Origin: UPXZ01 sp018055865
GTDB taxonomy: Bacteria > Bacteroidota > Bacteroidia > Bacteroidales > Paludibacteraceae
DNA length: 17,255 nt
Assembly: GCA_964292695.1 (NCBI GenBank)
Contig: CAXYWB010000047.1
Location: 1-17,255 of the forward strand
Direction: 5' to 3'
Made by a program: the position numbers and the translations under genes. A model generated the notes under the pieces. It saw nothing but the letters and a program-made list of their open reading frames with translations, was not told the DNA's origin and searched no databases. Of this stretch, positions 14,511-17,255 are shown one piece after another (position 1 is the stretch's first letter; each line of letters begins with the position of its first letter).

Positions 14511-17036
14511 ATGTCAGTGAAATATTCAGAACAATTAAACAACGTATTCACATATAGTTTACAGGAAGCCGAGCGCCTCGGAAATGCTTATGTAGGTCCC
14601 GAGCATCTATTGCTCGGACTCATCCGCAATGGCAGCAGTCACGCAGCTGCACTGATGCAGGAAATGGGTGTGGATATCAACAGTGCAAAACAGAGAATTG
14701 AAGCCATGGTACGAACCGATAATGAACCATCGGGTACAGATATTCCCATGCTTAAAAGTACAGAAAAAATTAAGAAAATAATGGAGCTGGAAGCACGCTC
14801 GTTGTCGGCCGAAGCTGCTGATACCGAACATTTGCTGTTGGCTATTCTGAAAGATAAAAACAACCTGGCAGTGGATGTGTTGAGTGCAGATAATTTAACT
14901 TATGAGAAACTGATCATGCACATCAATCCTCTGAAACCTCAGGATACGCAGGCAAGCGCCGGTATGCCTCACGAAGATGATGAAGAGGACGATGATCAGT
15001 TTGGTTCACGAAAATCGAAGACGAAACAACCGGGTAACAAACCGAGCGAAACTCCGGCACTGGATACCTTCGGTACTGATATTACCAAAGCAGCTGTGGA
15101 AAACAGACTCGATCCGGTAGTAGGCCGGGAGCGCGAAATAGAACGTATCGCACAGATTTTGAGTCGCCGGAAAAAGAACAATCCGGTATTAATCGGTGAT
15201 CCCGGTGTTGGTAAGTCGGCCATCGTTGAAGGATTGGCATTACGCATTGTCCAACACAAAGTTTCACGCGTTTTGTTTGACAAACGGGTAGTGGCACTTG
15301 ATATGGCATCCATTGTTGCCGGAACGAAGTACCGCGGGCAGTTCGAAGAACGAATAAAAGCCATACTCAACGAATTACAAAAAAATCCGAATATTATTCT
15401 TTTCATTGATGAAATTCATACCATAGTGGGAGCCGGAGGCGCACCAGGTTCACTTGATGCCGCCAATATGCTGAAACCAGCCTTATCTCGCGGTGAAATT
15501 CAGTGTGTCGGAGCTACAACGTTGGATGAATATCGCCAGAGTATTGAGAAAGACGGAGCTCTCGAGCGTCGTTTTCAGAAAGTGATGGTTGACCCTACAA
15601 CTCCCGAAGAAACACTGACTATTTTGCAAAATATTCAGGACAGGTATGAATATCATCACAATGTTCGATATACTCCCGAAGCAATTAAGGCATGTGTTCG
15701 TCTCACAGACAGATATATTACCGATCGTAGCTTCCCTGACAAAGCCATAGATGCACTGGATGAAGCAGGTTCGAGAGTTCACATTGCAACGGTTTCAGTC
15801 CCTGCTGAAATAGAACAACTTGAGAAAAAACTGGAGGAACTAAAAGCTGAGAAAAACAAAGTGATTGCAGAGCAAAAATACGAAGAAGCGGTGCCCATTC
15901 GGGATAAAGAAAAGCAAACACAATATCAGCTCGAAGATGCCATCAAACGGTGGGAACGTGAATCGCAGCTCAATCCCGAAACTGTAGACGAAGAAAAAGT
16001 GGCAGAAGTAGTGGCAATGATGTCCGGAATTCCGGTGCAACGTATTGCTCAAGCCGAAGGACTTAAACTTCGCCAGATGAAAGAAGTGCTGAAAAGTCGC
16101 GTTATCGGACAGGACGAAGCCGTTGAAAAAATAACGAAAGCCATTCAGCGAAACAGAATCGGATTGAAAGATCCGGGAAAACCCATTGGCACGTTCCTGT
16201 TTCTAGGTCCTACGGGTGTTGGAAAAACTCACTTAGCCCGCGTGCTGGCCGAATTTATGTTTGACAGTCCCGATTCGTTGATAAGGGTGGATATGAGTGA
16301 GTATATGGAGAAATTCAGTGTCTCACGGCTGATTGGAGCGCCTCCGGGATACGTGGGCTACGAGGAAGGTGGTCAGTTGACTGAAAAGGTTCGCCGTAAA
16401 CCTTATTCCATCGTTCTTCTCGACGAAATAGAAAAAGCACATCCGGATGTTTTCAATATCCTGCTGCAGGTAATGGACGAAGGACGATTGACCGACAGTC
16501 TGGGACGTCGTATCGATTTCAAGAATACAATTATTATAATGACTTCCAATGTCGGAACCCGTCAGTTGAAGGATTTTGGCAGGGGAGTAGGGTTTAATAC
16601 AGCTGAAGATTCGGTTATTGATGCCGAATTCTCACGTGGTGTAATACAAAAAGCATTGAACAAGACCTTTGCACCCGAATTTGTTAACCGTGTTGATGAT
16701 ATCGTAATGTTTGACCAGCTTAGCCGCGACAGCATTAAATCTATCATTGATCTGGAGCTGAAAGGCATATTCAAACGTGTGACTGACCTTGGTTACAAAC
16801 TCGAACTTTCCACGGATGCCAAAGATTTTATCGCCGACAAAGGCTATGATGTTCAATTTGGTGCTCGTCCTCTGAAACGCGCTATACAGCGCTATCTGGA
16901 AGATGAACTGGCAGATGTGGTGCTCGCAGGCGAAGCAGCCGAAGGCGATACTATTCTAATGGAACTTAATGAAGCTAAAGACGGTGTGAAAGCGGTGGTT
17001 TTGAAACAAAATCCGGCAGTAGCCGAAACAGAATAA
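14511..17036 (+). CDS. clpC: ClpC-type AAA+ unfoldase, Clp protease ATP-binding subunit
   Basis: 841 residues from the ATG at 14511. An in-frame GTG at 14469 would add 14 hydrophobic residues not seen in the family and lies almost at the predicted transcript start, so it is rejected. Order: double Clp-N repeat (about 1-140), acidic linker (HEDDEEDDDQ, about 155-165), AAA-1 with Walker A GDPGVGKS (229-236) and Walker B FIDEIH (D300, E301), a coiled middle region with a UVR-like stretch (QKYEEAVPIRDKEKQ, about 430-480), and AAA-2 with Walker A GPTGVGKT (566-573) and Walker B LLDEIEKAH (D638, E639). V693-G694-F695 is the loop that docks on ClpP in ClpC/ClpA, so this is a protease partner, not a ClpB disaggregase. 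It unfolds substrates in the cytoplasm for ClpP, which is not in the window. No CtsR-type operator recognised. Confidence 0.93.
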   Translation: MSVKYSEQLNNVFTYSLQEAERLGNAYVGPEHLLLGLIRNGSSHAAALMQEMGVDINSAKQRIEAMVRTDNEPSGTDIPMLKSTEKIKKIMELEARSLSAEAADTEHLLLAILKDKNNLAVDVLSADNLTYEKLIMHINPLKPQDTQASAGMPHEDDEEDDDQFGSRKSKTKQPGNKPSETPALDTFGTDITKAAVENRLDPVVGREREIERIAQILSRRKKNNPVLIGDPGVGKSAIVEGLALRIVQHKVSRVLFDKRVVALDMASIVAGTKYRGQFEERIKAILNELQKNPNIILFIDEIHTIVGAGGAPGSLDAANMLKPALSRGEIQCVGATTLDEYRQSIEKDGALERRFQKVMVDPTTPEETLTILQNIQDRYEYHHNVRYTPEAIKACVRLTDRYITDRSFPDKAIDALDEAGSRVHIATVSVPAEIEQLEKKLEELKAEKNKVIAEQKYEEAVPIRDKEKQTQYQLEDAIKRWERESQLNPETVDEEKVAEVVAMMSGIPVQRIAQAEGLKLRQMKEVLKSRVIGQDEAVEKITKAIQRNRIGLKDPGKPIGTFLFLGPTGVGKTHLARVLAEFMFDSPDSLIRVDMSEYMEKFSVSRLIGAPPGYVGYEEGGQLTEKVRRKPYSIVLLDEIEKAHPDVFNILLQVMDEGRLTDSLGRRIDFKNTIIIMTSNVGTRQLKDFGRGVGFNTAEDSVIDAEFSRGVIQKALNKTFAPEFVNRVDDIVMFDQLSRDSIKSIIDLELKGIFKRVTDLGYKLELSTDAKDFIADKGYDVQFGARPLKRAIQRYLEDELADVVLAGEAAEGDTILMELNEAKDGVKAVVLKQNPAVAETE

Positions 17037-17060
17037 GGTAGTATCCCTTTGCAAAAAATA

Positions 17061-17093
17061 AAAAAAGGAACGATAAGATCGCTCCTTTTTTTT
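17061..17093 (+). terminator. Rho-independent terminator of clpC
   Basis: A-run (17061-17066) plus GGA (17067-17069) pairs with TCC (17083-17085) plus T-run (17086-17093). The inner stem is CGAT (17071-17074) with ATCG (17078-17081) around AAG, with one A/C mismatch between the stems. It starts 24 bp after the clpC stop. The A-run also allows function from the opposite strand. Confidence 0.88.
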
Positions 17094-17166
17094 GTGAAAA
17101 ATTTAAACCTTTGTAATTCTGAGAAAATATAATTTTTATTTTTGAAAATCAAAATTAGTGTCATGA

Positions 17167-17204
17167 AGCCCTCCTTAGGGGGGTAGGGGCCCTAAGGGTT
17201 CTTT
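17167..17204 (-). repeat. REP-like G/C-run element between converging genes
   Basis: On the plus strand, AAGCCC is followed by CTCCTTAGGGGGG, then TAGGGGCCCTAAGGG and TTCTTT. CCTTAGGG (17173-17180) and CCCTAAGG (17190-17197) are perfect 8-bp inverted arms with a 9-nt loop. On the minus strand the ends AAAGAACCCTTAGGG and TAAGGAGGGC resemble those of the element upstream of serS. It may also act as the terminator or 3'-end hairpin of the minus-strand gene ending at 17203. Confidence 0.5.
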
Positions 17205-17255
17205 ATTTCAGCGAATCAAATCCTCTTCCGTAAACACCTACCACGTTGGCCTGCG
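17203..17255 (-). CDS. C-terminal end of an unidentified protein (partial)
   Basis: The minus strand reads QANVVGVYGRGFDSLK and a TAA stop at 17203-17205; the rest lies beyond the window edge. Coding is supported by the clean reading frame running to the edge and by its place convergent with clpC, with terminator-like hairpins in between. Sixteen residues are too few to name a family. Confidence 0.45.
   Translation of the reverse strand, partial: QANVVGVYGRGFDSLK

Noticed and set aside
14348..14557. Small open frame before clpC
   Set aside because: It starts upstream of the promoter box, crosses the clpC start in another frame and shows no conserved sequence.
17164..17187. Seven-codon open frame ATG...TAG downstream of the promoter-like pair near 17140
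   Set aside because: MKPSLGG is encoded wholly by the G/C-run element; nothing beyond chance supports translation.

Overview
The window is a chromosomal segment of a member of the Bacteroidota, most likely order Bacteroidales. The base composition is moderately AT-rich. Several families here are typical of the group: DUF2851, DUF2723, the Ig-like lipoprotein with a GGPKD..PP start, and OmpA with a helical N-terminal region. Lipoboxes look like Bacteroidota ones, most starts lack a Shine-Dalgarno sequence, and several genes carry the phylum's TAnnTTTG -7 promoter motif. I see no transposase, integrase, phage gene, CRISPR array, toxin-antitoxin pair or defence system. This is mostly ordinary core-genome sequence, and I did not find a convincing new system.

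Layout. (1) Bases 2-193 hold the 3' end of a surface-type gene with a fibronectin-III-like repeat, broken by an in-frame stop, followed by a G/C hairpin terminator and a gene-free AT-rich stretch of about 400 bp. (2) Bases 677-4142 hold four forward envelope genes: a Yip1-family membrane protein, a secreted OmpA-family protein, a secreted helical protein of unknown function starting 2 bp after it, and a DUF4412-like lipoprotein, closed by a strong terminator. (3) Bases 4337-8325 hold a large DUF2723 membrane glycosyltransferase-like protein and a small NodB-type polysaccharide deacetylase, each with its own promoter-like box. (4) Bases 8457-11671 hold a DUF2851 protein and a large Ig-like-domain lipoprotein. 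(5) Bases 11771-11929 hold a heptamer tandem repeat, tRNA-Gly(CCC) and a 17-bp-arm hairpin that probably terminates transcription from both sides. (6) On the minus strand lie rplU-rpmA (L21-L27), a terminator, then serS with its own promoter and an unusual strong Shine-Dalgarno inside a REP-like element. (7) Bases 14511-17036 hold clpC on the plus strand, divergent from rplU, then a terminator, a second REP-like element, and the last 17 codons of a convergent minus-strand gene.

Functionally the left two thirds concern the cell envelope (outer membrane and peptidoglycan anchoring, lipoproteins, glycan transfer and deacetylation). The right third is translation (tRNA-Gly, SerRS, L21, L27) and protein quality control (ClpC, which carries a VGF loop for ClpP docking). 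The items most worth following up are the interspersed G/C-run elements, especially the one that appears to supply the serS ribosome binding site; the nonsense codon in the first gene; the AGTAAAGAGT-like simple repeats beside gene starts; a possible structured L21 leader; and a nuclease-like motif in DUF2851.
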